Origin: Caenorhabditis remanei
Lineage: Eukaryota; Nematoda; Chromadorea; Rhabditida; Rhabditidae
Direction of reading: 5' to 3'
DNA: 64,000 nt
Assembly: GCF_010183535.1 (NCBI RefSeq)
Contig: NC_071329.1
Span: 2,914,001 to 2,978,000 of the forward strand
Of this stretch, positions 41,991-52,900 are shown piece by piece. The notes below the pieces were generated by a model. The model was not told the origin of the DNA. It saw only the letters and a list, made by a program, of their open reading frames with translations, and made no database searches. The position numbers and the translations under genes were made by a program. Every line of letters begins with the position of its first letter. Position 1 is the stretch's first letter.

Positions 41991-44900
41991 ATGAGCACAT
42001 CGACATCTCAAGAGCAGCCGGCACCGCAGGTTTCAGGTAAGAAAAATGAGTACATTTTCAGAAAGTGGAGATTTTAAAGATTCTGAGACTGTTTTTAAAT
42101 TTTATCTAGAACCAAAACGAGCCGAGATACGCAACGTTTAGTGTGACACCCCTGATAGTCGACGCGCCCCGTTGTTCCCCTCCCTTTGATCGCGGACATT
42201 GGCAAAATTGCTTGTATCTCCGTTCATTTTGATGCTAGGGAAAATTTGAAAACAGATTAAGAATCCTCATGAGTTCAGCTTTTCAACGATATATAAAACT
42301 GTATCTAAAATATTGGCGCTCCCCGTCTAGGCGCCAGACTAAGCACCCGCGACCAATCAACCGCGCGCCCCGTTGGTCCCCTCCCTTTGATCGCGGACAT
42401 TGACAAAATTGCTTGTATCTCTGTTCATTTTGATGCTAGGGAAAATTTGAAAACAGATTAAGAATCCTCATGAGTTCAGCTTTTCAACGATATATAAAAC
42501 TGTATCTAAAATATTGGCGCTCCCCGTCTAGGCGCCAGACTAAGCACCCGCGACCAATCAACCGCGCGCCCCGTTGTTCCCCTACCTTTGATCGCGGACA
42601 TTGGCAAAATTGCTTGTATCTCTGTTCATTTTGATGCTAGGGAAAATTTGAAAACAGATTAAAAATCCTCATGAGTTCAGCTTTTCAACAGTTGCCGGTG
42701 GCAAGGTACCCTCATAACCCTGTAGTTCTCCGAGTCCTCACAATAAATACGCAACGACACTCCGCCAAAGGCTCACGCGCCTACCGTAACCTCAGCGCGT
42801 CAGTTCACGTGGACACGTGTACTCCACGTGGCAAAAGTAGTTTTCTGAAGTCGGTTGGCTATCAGAGTTAGTTCTAATTTTAGCGTTGGTGCTTTACCTT
42901 TGTTTTGTAAGTTTTACGCTCTCTTATTTTATTTTCTTGCAATAAAGTAAATTTATTGTAAGAAACTGTGTATTTGTCGTTATATTTTATCCGGAACCTA
43001 TCACCCCGTATTCGTACGCGGGCAACTTGGGGGCCGAACCGTGTCAATCGTTTTTTCGTTATTTTTCCTTGTTTTGCTGTAACTTTCTGGTTTATTTTTC
43101 CTCGGTTTGAATAAACGGAGGAATTATTTACTGGTTTTTGGCAGTTTCTTTCGTTGGATAACGTGGAAACTTGGAGGAATTCTCCGAAGAATCGAAGTAA
43201 CCTTCGTCGATTGAAAATCAACGAAAAGTAGACAGTTTTTGAATAAAAACTTTGTTTACGGACGACAACGCAGAAGATGAGCGACAAAACATCGTCGAAG
43301 CAGTCAACGTCGAAAGTGGACGACAATCGGATGATTGTTGTGGAAACTCAAATGAGCGTGAAGGAGAGAAGAAAGAAAGTGAAGAAGTTCACTAAACTTA
43401 TCGCTAGCAGCGTCAAAGTGGAGGACGAGACAAGGTTGCAACTCGGGGAGTTGGCAGCAAAATGCAGCGAACAGGAGGCGGATGCGATTCTGGAGCCGAT
43501 GAGAATTTTCCACAGAGAGTTGTTGGAAAAGTTCGAAGAAATCGGAGGAGATGAATGGCCGCGATCGGTGATTCGAGTCATGAGAGAGTTCAAGCTCGAA
43601 TCGGTGGAAGAGTTGAGAGAGGCGTGTGCGAAAGCAGCGCAAGTGCAAGTTGAAAAGAACTTGTTGACGGAGTGCTGGGAGGAAGAAAAGGAGATGCTCG
43701 GGGAGCAAATCCGGAAAATTCAGAGAGAAAAGGAGGTGGCTGAGGCTCAGGTCAGGAAGCTGGAGAAGGCGCTGACGAAACTGAGGAAGAAGCTGGATCA
43801 GGAGGAGCGTAAGCCGAATGGCTTGCGGGATGAAGCCCAGGAAATCGCTGTGGAAACAGTGACGGGTGACGAAAAAACGAGTAGTGAGGAGAAGAAGGTT
43901 TTCATGGTAGGAAATCTGGGAATCCGTGTGGAAAACAGGAATCCGTACAGGGAAACGGCGGAGAAGAGCAAGGAAATCGCTGTGGATACAGTGACGGAGG
44001 AGAAAAAAGAAGGGATGAAGCCAAAGAAGACGGTGATTAGAGAATCGAAGATTCTCATAACTCCGAGAATCGGCGTGAAGGGTAAATCCATCTTTGAGTA
44101 TCGGAAAAGTGCGCTGAACACGTGGAAGAATAGATTCGATTTTGCGAATGTGGAATCGATCGTATTCTTGTTAGAGCTCACGGAGGACGAGGAGACGAAC
44201 CAAAAGTTGGGTGACTTAGTTCGAAAGTTAGCTGAGGAAGTGAAGGAGATCACGATCATTCCATACAAAATGGATTGGGCAAAATCGGGATTGGTGGAAA
44301 GTTGGAAACGGAGTTGGATAACTGCCGGTCATGTGAAGTGGAGCGATTCGGCTGCGAGTGCGGACGAAAAGTTCAAAACGTGGGAACAACTGCTGGAGTT
44401 CCTGGAGGCGAGGACGACAGAGAATGTGGTGGTGGCCCAACTGAGAAAGGAGTCGGTGACTTCGGAGCCACGAATAAAGGAGGACAAATGGAGTCACCAG
44501 TGATGTCATCTTGGTGGACAATCCAAATTGTTAATTAATTATTTTTGTTTAGTAGTTTTTATGTTAGGGTGGTGTGACTGAGTTTAGGCTAGGTGGTGTG
44601 AGATAAGGGGAGAAGAATGTAAGTCGTATCTGTGAGAGTACTCGAACCGGTCGGGGCCCGGTTTTTGTGAAGGGGGGGAAGTTGCCGGTGGCAAGGTACC
44701 CTCATAACCCTGTAGTTCTCCGAGTCCTCACAATAAATACGCAACGACACTCCGCCAAAGGCTCACGCGCCTACCGTAACCTCAGCGCGTCAGTTCACGT
44801 GGACACGTGTACTCCACGTGGCAAAAGTAGTTTTCTGAAGTCGGTTGGCTATCAGAGTTAGTTCTAATTTTAGCGTTGGTGCTTTACCTTTGTTTTGTAA

Positions 44901-47900
44901 GTTTTACGCTCTCTTATTTTATTTTCTTGCAATAAAGTAAATTTATTGTAAGAAACTGTGTATTTGTCGTTATATTTTATCCGGAACCTATCACCCCGTA
45001 TTCGTACGCGGGCAACTCAACGATATATAAAACTGTATCTAAAATATTGGCGCTCCCCGTCTAGGCGCCAGACTAAGCACCCGCGACCAATCAACCGCGC
45101 GCCCCGTTGTCGCCCTCCTTTTGATCGCTGACATTAACGATACTGCGTGTATCTCTGTTTATTTTGGTGCTAGGGGAAATCTGAGAACAGATTCAGAATC
45201 CTCATAATTTCAGCTTTTTGATCGAATAATTTTATATTAAAAGATTGAAATTTTCAGCCACAACTTCCACCTTAACCGACTCCACCACCAAGAAATCCAA
45301 CAGTAAAACCAAGAGCGTTGATTCCCTCGAGAAGAAAGCCACAACTACTACCAAATCCCGGGAATCTACTTCAAAAGAGCCTCGCACAAAAAGCATCGAA
45401 CCCTCCAAAGAGATCCTCTTTGTCCCTCAAGAGCCCTCCACTCCAGATGCCCTGACACCAAGCGCCCCCATGACCGGATCAGATGAGCCGGCGGAGCCAG
45501 AGGAGGATCAGAAGTTCGACAAGGGCATCGAGTTCTTGCTCAGCTGTCTCGGCATGTCAGTAGGGCTCGGTAACCTGTGGAGATTTCCCACAAGAGCTTA
45601 TGAGAACGGTGGCTCCGTGTTCCTCATCCCCTATTTGATATGTGCTCTGCTCTTCGGGCTCCCTGGAGTCTATCTGGAGTTCGCGCTCGGTCAATATCAG
45701 GGAAAGTCACCGCCATTCGTCTACCGACGGATTATGCCAGTGCTCGAAGGGTTCGGTTGGGTGGCCGCGTTGCTCATGGCTACTGTAGGTGTCTACTTCA
45801 TGTTGATCATCTCGTGGATTAGTGTTTACTTGTTCAATGTGGTCATCGGGAATTCGGGGAAGTGGGGACTATGTGATAATAAGTGGAATGATGCAGGTTA
45901 GTGGAAATATGTATGTAGATCAAATGTTGGCCCCCATTTTGACCATTTTCTCAGTCTATGAAAGTTATAGCGAATTGATAAAAACAGGCTGAGAAACAGG
46001 ATTTATAACCGAGACGTTTCGAAACCATGGCGTTTGGAAATTAAGAAAAAAACCGATTAAAACAGAAATGGTGTTTTTAAATGAAAAAAAAAACATGAAA
46101 AACGGGCTACATTGAAATTTTGAGCCGTGTACTCCTCGTGGACAAGATAGATTTTGGAATTTTGAATTTTTTACGGATTTTTTTCCAATTTTTTCGACAC
46201 TAAACGTGTAAATGGCGGAAAAATGAGTGTTTCGAAATGTCTCGGTTCCCAACTGTGTTGGTTTCAAAACGTTCAGATTCACAATTCTGAAACTAAACGT
46301 TTTGAAACCAGGACGTTTCGAAACCATGCCATTTTGACACCAAAAGTGTAAATTACGGAAAAATGAGACAGTTTCCAACTTTCCCGGTTTCATAACGTCC
46401 TGGAGCCGTAATTTTCAAATCTGACGTTTTGAAACTTGATGCATTGTAACATTGTAACCGAGTCGTTTCGAAACCAGGACGTTTCCAAAACAAGACATTT
46501 CAAAGTCATGACATTTTGACTCCAAACTGAAAAATGAGAGGGTTTCGAAACGTCTCGGTTCCCAACTGTTTCGGTTTCAAAACGTCACGAATACACCATT
46601 CTGAATTGGACGTTCCAAAACCAGACGTTTCGAAACCATGACATTTCGACCTTAAATATGCAAAAATAATTGAAAAATGAGGGTTTCAAATCTCAAATTT
46701 ACAAAATGTCTCGATTTCCAACTGTCTCGGTTTCAAAACGTCCCGGAGCCGCAATTCTGAAAATTGACATTTTGAAACCGGACGCATTGTAACCGAGACG
46801 TTTTGTAACAAAATTCAAGTTTAGCTCGGTTTTAAAACGTCTTTAGAGTTTTGAAACCGGAAGACATTTCGAAAATTTGCAAAAATTTTCGGCGTTTCGA
46901 AACGGGACATTTCAAAACCAGATGTTTTAAAACCGTGAGGGCTTTAAAATCTCAAAGTTGCCAAATGTCTCGGTTTCCAAACGTCCCCATTTCCAGCCAC
47001 CTGCTTCAACATCCCTGCCCAAGAGCTGTGCTCCGGTGCGCACCCTGCCGGATGGAACACTTCTGACACACCAATCCAAAAATTGATCTACATGAATGGA
47101 TCCTGCCACGACAAGGAAGATTACGAGAATATCACTCTAGTTAGTGCATCCGCACAGTATTTTCAGTGAGTGTTCGATGGAGCGCGATTGCAATATAATC
47201 AAAATTTTAAATATTCAGAAACTTCATTGTCCGCCCATCTACCAGTTTGACGGATTTCAATAGTATCAATTGGCCAATATTCATCGCTATGATTATCGGA
47301 TGGGTGATTACTGTACTCTCGATATGGCGTGGCATGAAATTTGTGGGAAAACTCTCTTACGTTACCGTAGGCCTACCGTATATCATCGTGACAATACTGT
47401 TTGTGAGAGGTGTCACTTTGGAGGGCGCCGGCGATGGGTTACGGTTCTTTTTTGCTGGAAGTGACTTCAGTGCACTCTGGAATTATAACACATGGACTGC
47501 CGCCTTGACTCAGATGTGTTTTTCGTTGTCGATTGGGTTTGGAGGGTTGATGAATATTGCCTCGTATAATAGGAGAAAGCATAATTGTTATAGGGTGAGT
47601 GTTGGAAAAAATCTGGAACGGATTAGAACTGAAACCGGCCCGTTTTAAAACTGGTTTTGAATTGAAACAGAGATATTTCAAAACTATGATGTTTTGATCC
47701 TTACGGTATCGGTCATTTGACAACTTTGCGACGCTTCAAAACCGTTAGAACCTTTAAAACTGTGCCGTTTCGAAACTGAGTCCTTTTGCAAAGTTCTTAA
47801 TCCGGAACGTTTTGAAACTTTGAGACATCTGAGTACCGTTTCAAAACGCCATGGACATTTTAAAACTGTGTCATTTCCAAACCGAGACATTTTGCAACCT

Positions 47901-49860
47901 GCAATTTTAAAACCGATGCGTCAAGTCATTCATAACAGTTCTATACCGACCCAGTAGTTTTAAAACGGTCCACACATTCGTTTCAGGACGCCATCTACCT
48001 CATCATCGGTGACACCACAATGTCTCTAATCGGTGGCGCCGCCGTCTTCTCCACTCTCGGCTTCCTGGCTCGAAAACGTGGCGTCGACATCTCGGAAGTG
48101 GTCGCCAGTGGCCCAGATCTCGCATTCAGCGCCTATCCGGACGCCATGAATCAGATGCCCGTGCCGTGGCTCTGGAATTTTCTCTTTTTTGTAATGCTGT
48201 GGTTGTTGGGCATCAGCTCGGAGTTTGGTACGGTGTTTTGTGTCACCATTTTTCAGAGAAAAATACATTGAGATTTTCAGTGATGGTGGAGCTCGTGTGC
48301 TCATGTCTTCGTGATCGATTCCCGGAATTTTGCGAGCGACGGATTATGGTGGTTGGAGGTGTCAGCGCGATTCTTTTTGTGTTTGGCATAGTGTTGACGA
48401 CAGATGTGAGTTTTGAAATGGGTGGTGGTTTTGCAACGGCAGTTTTGATTTGGGACATTTTGAAACCAAGATATTTCGAAACTGGGATGTTTTGAAACCG
48501 TGACTTTTTTGAAACCAGGCCATTCTGAAACGGGTCATTTTGCAACCATGAAATTTTGAAGCCAAGACATTTTGCAACCGTGTCTTTTCGAAACCACAAA
48601 ATGTTGACTTTTGTAACCGTAAAATATCTAACTCATGTCAATCTAAAACTTTATCATAAAACCGAGACGTTTCGAGACTGCGACGTTTCAAAACCGTCAA
48701 ATCTTTCAATCAGGGTATTTCTAAGCTGCGCTACACTGAAACCATGAAATCATAAAATCGTGACATTTCGAAACCAGGCCATTCTGAAACGGGACATTTT
48801 GAAACAAAAAAAATTCGACGTATTGTAATAGTCACAAATCTAAACCATGTCAATCCAAAACCATGACTTTTTGAAACCGAGACGTTTTGAAACCAGTCAT
48901 TCGAGAACCGTGACATTCTTAAACTATTCCCGTTTCAAAACCGTATTGGTCCAACACACTCGGAATCTTTGAACTCTTGAATTCCTGTTCCGACTTGAGT
49001 CCCATTTTCAAGACGTCTTGTGTTTCAGTACGGTTTCTAAACGTCCCCTAGTGTGTTGTTGGGAAATTTAGTGTTGTTGGGAATTCCGACTTCCGGATAA
49101 GGAAAATAATTTCCCAACATCTCTGGTCCCTAAATGCCCAAAAAATCTCAAAAGACACATTTCAAGAACCGATATTCCAGGCAGGCATCTACTGGTTCGA
49201 GCTGTTCGACGAGTACGGCGCGGGTCTTAACGCCGTCGTTTCAGCCACCTCCATGTGTATCATAATCGCCTATCTCTACGGTCTGGAGCACTTCAAATTC
49301 GATCTCAACTTGATGTTGGGAGCCGGCGGCGGATGTTGCTCCATATTTCTCGGCCATAATAGCCCATATTTCCGAGTGAATTGGAAGTGGATCAGCCCGG
49401 TGTTCGGTGTGATTTTGATCGTTTTGAGTTGCTGGAAATCGTATCCCCATCATAATGATCCGGTTGCGTATCCCGTTTTGTTTGATGTAAGTCTATTAGT
49501 GGCCTTGTCGGTTCCTAGGCCACCAGTTTTGAATTTCAGATCCTCGGCTGGACCCTTGCTATCACCCCATTCACTATGATCCCGCTATGCGCCTTCTTGG
49601 CCTATAGAAACTTTAAGAAACATGATATTGTGAGTTTTTGACTCCGGATGTCCAAATATTTATTTATATTTCAGCCCACCCGAGGCCTGTTCCTTGTCCA
49701 AAAACAGCACCCATCCTACCAGCGGATCTCGAGCGACTGGTCCCCCGAACGAAAACGTATCGGGCTCCGGCTGCCGTGCCACGAGCCGGGAGACCAGGTG
49801 GCGGTGTCGTTGTCGACACTGCATAGTGTGAATAAGAATAGTGATTTGGAGTCGATTTAG
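41991..49860 (+). CDS. SLC6-family sodium-coupled neurotransmitter/amino-acid transporter, 725 aa
   Basis: Nine exons: 41991-42036, 45258-45896, 46997-47165, 47219-47594, 47987-48227, 48281-48405, 49181-49486, 49540-49629 and 49675-49860. The phases agree and total 2178 nt. An unusually long Ser/Thr/Lys-rich cytoplasmic N-terminus (about 100 residues) precedes TM1, GIEFLLSCLGMSVGLGNLWR, whose GNLWRFPxxxYxNGG motif lines the sodium and substrate sites of the family. EL2 has a likely disulphide pair (CFNIPAQELC) and N-glycosylation sequons (NTS, NGS, NIT). IL1 reads EFALGQYQGKSPP, and TM6 has CFSLSIGFGGLMNIASYN. The mature protein would have twelve membrane spans in the plasma membrane. The substrate cannot be told from sequence alone. 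Intron 1 (3.2 kb) contains a tandem repeat and an LTR element; introns 2, 4 and 6 contain a CGTTTCGAAACC satellite. The gene is convergent with the channel gene at 49927. Confidence 0.9.
42163..42689. repeat. 201-bp tandem repeat (interrupted, continues at 45018-45240)
   Basis: The unit begins CGCGCCCCGTTG and recurs at 42163, 42364, 42565 and, past the LTR element, 45098 (spacing 201, 201). It includes TTTGATCGCGGACATTG, ATTTTGATGCTAGGGAAAAT and TATTGGCGCTCCCCGTCTAG. The first three copies are nearly identical and the fourth is diverged. It lies in intron 1 of the SLC6 gene. Confidence 0.85.
42690..43027 (+). repeat. 5' LTR
   Basis: 338 bp, same sequence as 44680-45017. It contains AATAAATACGC and a later GCAATAAAGTAAATTT that could serve as polyadenylation signal. 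Confidence 0.88.
43277..44503 (+). CDS. Gag-like coiled-coil protein of the LTR element, 408 aa
   Basis: An uninterrupted ORF begins 250 nt after the 5' LTR and ends 177 nt before the 3' LTR. The sequence is highly charged. Residues about 130-178 are predicted by eye to form a coiled coil (KxxLxxEIRKIQREKEVAEA-like heptads). A short internal duplication follows (EIAVETVTGDEK and EIAVDTVTEEKK), then a compact C-terminal region with many Trp residues (LNTWKNRFDF, MDWAKSGLVESWKRSW, WEQLLEFLEA). I see no CCHC zinc knuckle and no enzymatic motif. Position between LTRs and size suggest a Gag, but a different retroelement protein cannot be excluded. Codon use is GC-richer than the surrounding DNA. 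Confidence 0.7.
   Translation: MSDKTSSKQSTSKVDDNRMIVVETQMSVKERRKKVKKFTKLIASSVKVEDETRLQLGELAAKCSEQEADAILEPMRIFHRELLEKFEEIGGDEWPRSVIRVMREFKLESVEELREACAKAAQVQVEKNLLTECWEEEKEMLGEQIRKIQREKEVAEAQVRKLEKALTKLRKKLDQEERKPNGLRDEAQEIAVETVTGDEKTSSEEKKVFMVGNLGIRVENRNPYRETAEKSKEIAVDTVTEEKKEGMKPKKTVIRESKILITPRIGVKGKSIFEYRKSALNTWKNRFDFANVESIVFLLELTEDEETNQKLGDLVRKLAEEVKEITIIPYKMDWAKSGLVESWKRSWITAGHVKWSDSAASADEKFKTWEQLLEFLEARTTENVVVAQLRKESVTSEPRIKEDKWSHQ
44680..45017 (+). repeat. 3' LTR
   Basis: 338 bp, identical by eye to 42690-43027, preceded by the polypurine tract and followed by the duplicated target CAAC. Confidence 0.88.
45985..46990. repeat. CGTTTCGAAACC-type satellite in SLC6 intron 2
   Basis: Dozens of degenerate units such as GTTTCGAAACCATGACATTT, AACCGAGACGTTTCG and GTCTCGGTTTC in both orientations. 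The same satellite fills intron 4 (47640-47970) and intron 6 (48425-48960), with further traces at 50285-50345 and 54950-55075. Confidence 0.8.
47640..47970. repeat. CGTTTCGAAACC-type satellite in SLC6 intron 4
   Basis: Units such as AAAACTGTGCCGTTTCGAAA and AAACCGAGACATTTTGC; continues the repeat of intron 2. Confidence 0.7.
48425..48960. repeat. CGTTTCGAAACC-type satellite in SLC6 intron 6
   Basis: Units such as TTTTGAAACCAAGATATTTC, AACCGAGACGTTTCGAGAC and CATTCTGAAACGGGACATTT. Confidence 0.75.
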
Positions 49861-49926
49861 AGATTTAGTGATTTAGTGATTTTTTATTTTTTACCCGAAA
49901 AAAGTAATAAAATTAAATAAGAATAC

Positions 49927-52900
49927 TTAATGAATCTCGGCGAACCACTCGGCCATCTGTCGATCACAGTCGTCGTCGGTTATCTAAAATTGGGAATTTT
50001 TATAAAGTTTTCGGTCAGAAAGGCCCTCTTACCTGAGTATGAATATTTGGGTAGACGAGAAAATAGAATAGGCAAAAAATGACGAAGCCGAAGAAGAATG
50101 TCATCTGGGTGATCCAGTGGAAGCGGTGCATGAAGGTGGGCGAGAATTCGAAGCAGTTGGAGGATTGGGATACTGTAACGAGGAAGAGGTGTTTGGGAAT
50201 GGAATTCGATTATGGAGGACCGCGTTGCGACACGCGACGCGTGAGGAAATTGCCGAGACATTTTGTAACTATGCAATCGTGAACAATACTCCTTTTCGTC
50301 CGGTTTCGAACTGCCCGGTTTCAAAAGGTCCTGGTTTTGAATTGTCTCAGTTTTTAAATGTTGCAAAGACTTCCGGAAACCACTCGTTTTCACGCATTTT
50401 TCACACAAAAAATGGTAGAAAATGCAGTTTTCGGACTAAAATACACTTAAAACTTCCGAAAAGTCAAATTAACAACTTTGAGTCGCTTTTCAGCGTTTTC
50501 GATGTTAAAAATTCCAAAAATTGCTAATTTTCAGATGAAAAAGCTTGAAATTCTGGTCCAAAACGCTTGAAATTTGTTCAAAAAGTCAGTTTCAGCTGAT
50601 GTTTTCGGTTTTTGGTCAAAATTCTGATATTTTCTCAAAATTTTAGCTTGAAAATGTGTTTTTTTATACTCGGAAATGCCATTTTCAAAGATTTTTCTGA
50701 AATTTTCAATTTTTTGACTGTCAGGCGTGCCTTTGACGCGTTTTCAAACTTTTGAGTGGCTGGCGCGCTTTTGGCGCGTTTTAAGAGCAAAATTGACTGT
50801 CCGGCGTACCTTTGACGCGTTTTTCTCCAATTTCTGCCACTTTAGGCTCTCTGGCGCGCCTTAGACGCTATTTTTGGACTAAACTCAGCATTTAGAACCC
50901 CATCCATATTTTCAGCCATTTCTAGCCGATTTTTTAGATGTATTTTGTATGTCTGTCCTGATATCTGTGAGTCCTGATGTCTGTCTGTCTGGATATATGC
51001 TTGTCAGAATGTCCATCTGTTCCAATGTCTGTCTGTCCGGATGTCTGACTCTTTGTGAGTCGGGTGTACATTCCCCCCATAAATCTATACCTGTCCATTC
51101 ACTATTCCCGTTCTCCTTTGCCCGATTCTGTCGACATACAGGCGACGTCGAGCCATTTGTCTCAATGGGTATCTGGGTGAAGGTGTCTGGCGACATTGAG
51201 ACCCTAAAAAATTAATTTTTTAATTCAAGAAAGTTTAGCTGAAATTCACTTTTTCAGCGCCGGATTCTCATAGGTAAACCCTCCGCCGGCGCCGTTGACT
51301 TCGGGTGAGGAGATGCCGTTGACAAGGCGTAACATGGGTAGCATACCGGCAGCCACGATTGACGTGTCTCTGGAAATTTCAGACCAAAAAAATTATAGAA
51401 TTATAGCAAAAAAATGTTGGTGGGAAAAGTGTGATAGAAGTTAAAGTCAAAAAACATGCAGCAACCAGGAAAGAATCAATCATCATGCATCAGTGACTTG
51501 CTCACTCTGGACTATCCATCTTCGTCGTCACGTCCTCAGATGTTGAGGGCTCCGTAGTGGTAACTGTAGTGAAATTGTCGGCGGAGACACTTGTCGGTAT
51601 CATCACGACCATTTCCAGAGGGACGTCCAGACGAGTCAGTTGACATTCGGTGCCCACTTGGGAGAGTTTGTACAGGGAGGAAGTGTTAGTTCGGAAAAAA
51701 AGAGGAAACTAATTGGGGGGAGAAATGGGAGGATGCGGGTTAGGTAAAGTACAGGCAAATTTTGGGTACTGTCAAGGTTATCTCATTAGGGAAGGCCTCC
51801 GAGGGATCGTGGAGGTATAGGACATGACCTATATCATTGGAAAGCTGAGAAAACGCTGATTCCAAATATATCATCAGTTTTTGCCCTTGAGGCTTGGTAT
51901 TCGAGAAAAACGATGGTCGGTAAGTTAAACGAGATCGGTAACGTACTCCACAGTCACACGGCGGCCTTCCCTAGTCAGAATCCGGTAATATTTTCAAAAA
52001 CTAAAAAATCGAAATGTGACTATTTTCGAACTAGGGCACGTTCCAAACGTAAGGTTGGGTTTAAGGATGGAATCTATATTTTTTGAATCCAGTTTTCATT
52101 ATTGTAGGCCTCCCCGAGATATTCAGGCGAGAATTAGGCAAAATTCAGAAACTCATAAAGCCATAATTTCAGTAGGTTAATTTTTGTGAAATGGTTTTAA
52201 TTCTATGAAAAACTGGGGTGCAAGTCAACTTTTCGCTTTTTCAGTTGTCAACTTCTCGCATGTGTACTAGCACAACACGCTTCTTACAAACCGCGCTCTA
52301 CCGAAACTGAAAAAAATTGTGTGCGAAATTGAGAGACTCAGAGAAAAATAGACATTTTTCAAGGGCATTTCGGTGGAGCGGGGGTTGTAATAACAGTGCT
52401 GAGCTAATACTGACCTTAGCCAATTTTTGTCTCTGCGGAATTTCAGAGCTAATGTGACCAAAATTCCACATTTTTTGGAAAAATTTGAAAGAAAAAAATT
52501 AATTATTCAATTTATTGCTTTTTCAGAAAAATACTATATTTATCAAAAATACTATATTTTTTCAGGTAGGAAATTGACGAATGAACTTGAATTTACATCT
52601 ATTAAATAGACCAATTCAAGACCTCCACTTTTGTAGTTGACCACTTTTTACGACGGTCCCTGGGGAGATACGGGCGGTAGAAGGGTTTCTAAGGACCGCC
52701 CGTACAAAAAAGTGGTCAACTACAAAAATAATAAACGTGAAATTTCTCGCATTTTAATGGTTGTCAACTTTTTTGTAGCACGTATAGTTGCTGAGATACT
52801 GTCAAATTTTGAGGTCACTAAACTTCTATTAACATTTTTTCGCGACTTTTTCAAATTTCCATGTGTTTTTATTACGAAAAATACATCATAAACTCATTTC

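Larger units (their letters stand above)
42690..45017 (+). mobile_element. LTR retroelement, non-autonomous, in intron 1 of the SLC6 gene
   Basis: Two 338-bp LTRs (42690-43027 and 44680-45017) appear identical by eye; both begin AGTTGCC and end GGCAACT. The 4-bp target CAAC is duplicated at 42686-42689 and 45018-45021 within the tandem repeat. Directly after LTR 1 stands a primer-binding-site-like TGGGGGCCGAACC (43028), and just before LTR 2 a polypurine tract GAAGGGGGGGA. The 1.65-kb interior has a single ORF and no protease, reverse transcriptase, RNase H or integrase, so replication would depend on another element. Apparent LTR identity implies a recent insertion. The element is in the same orientation as the host gene. 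Confidence 0.88.

Noticed and set aside
43304..44521. Long antisense frames opposite the Gag-like ORF
   Set aside because: They are shadows of a GC-rich coding region and have no start context, domain or LTR-consistent orientation.
50079..50527. Plus-strand frames overlapping the channel's M4 exon
   Set aside because: The minus-strand frame encodes a recognisable M4 helix with proper splice sites; the plus frames run into satellite traces.
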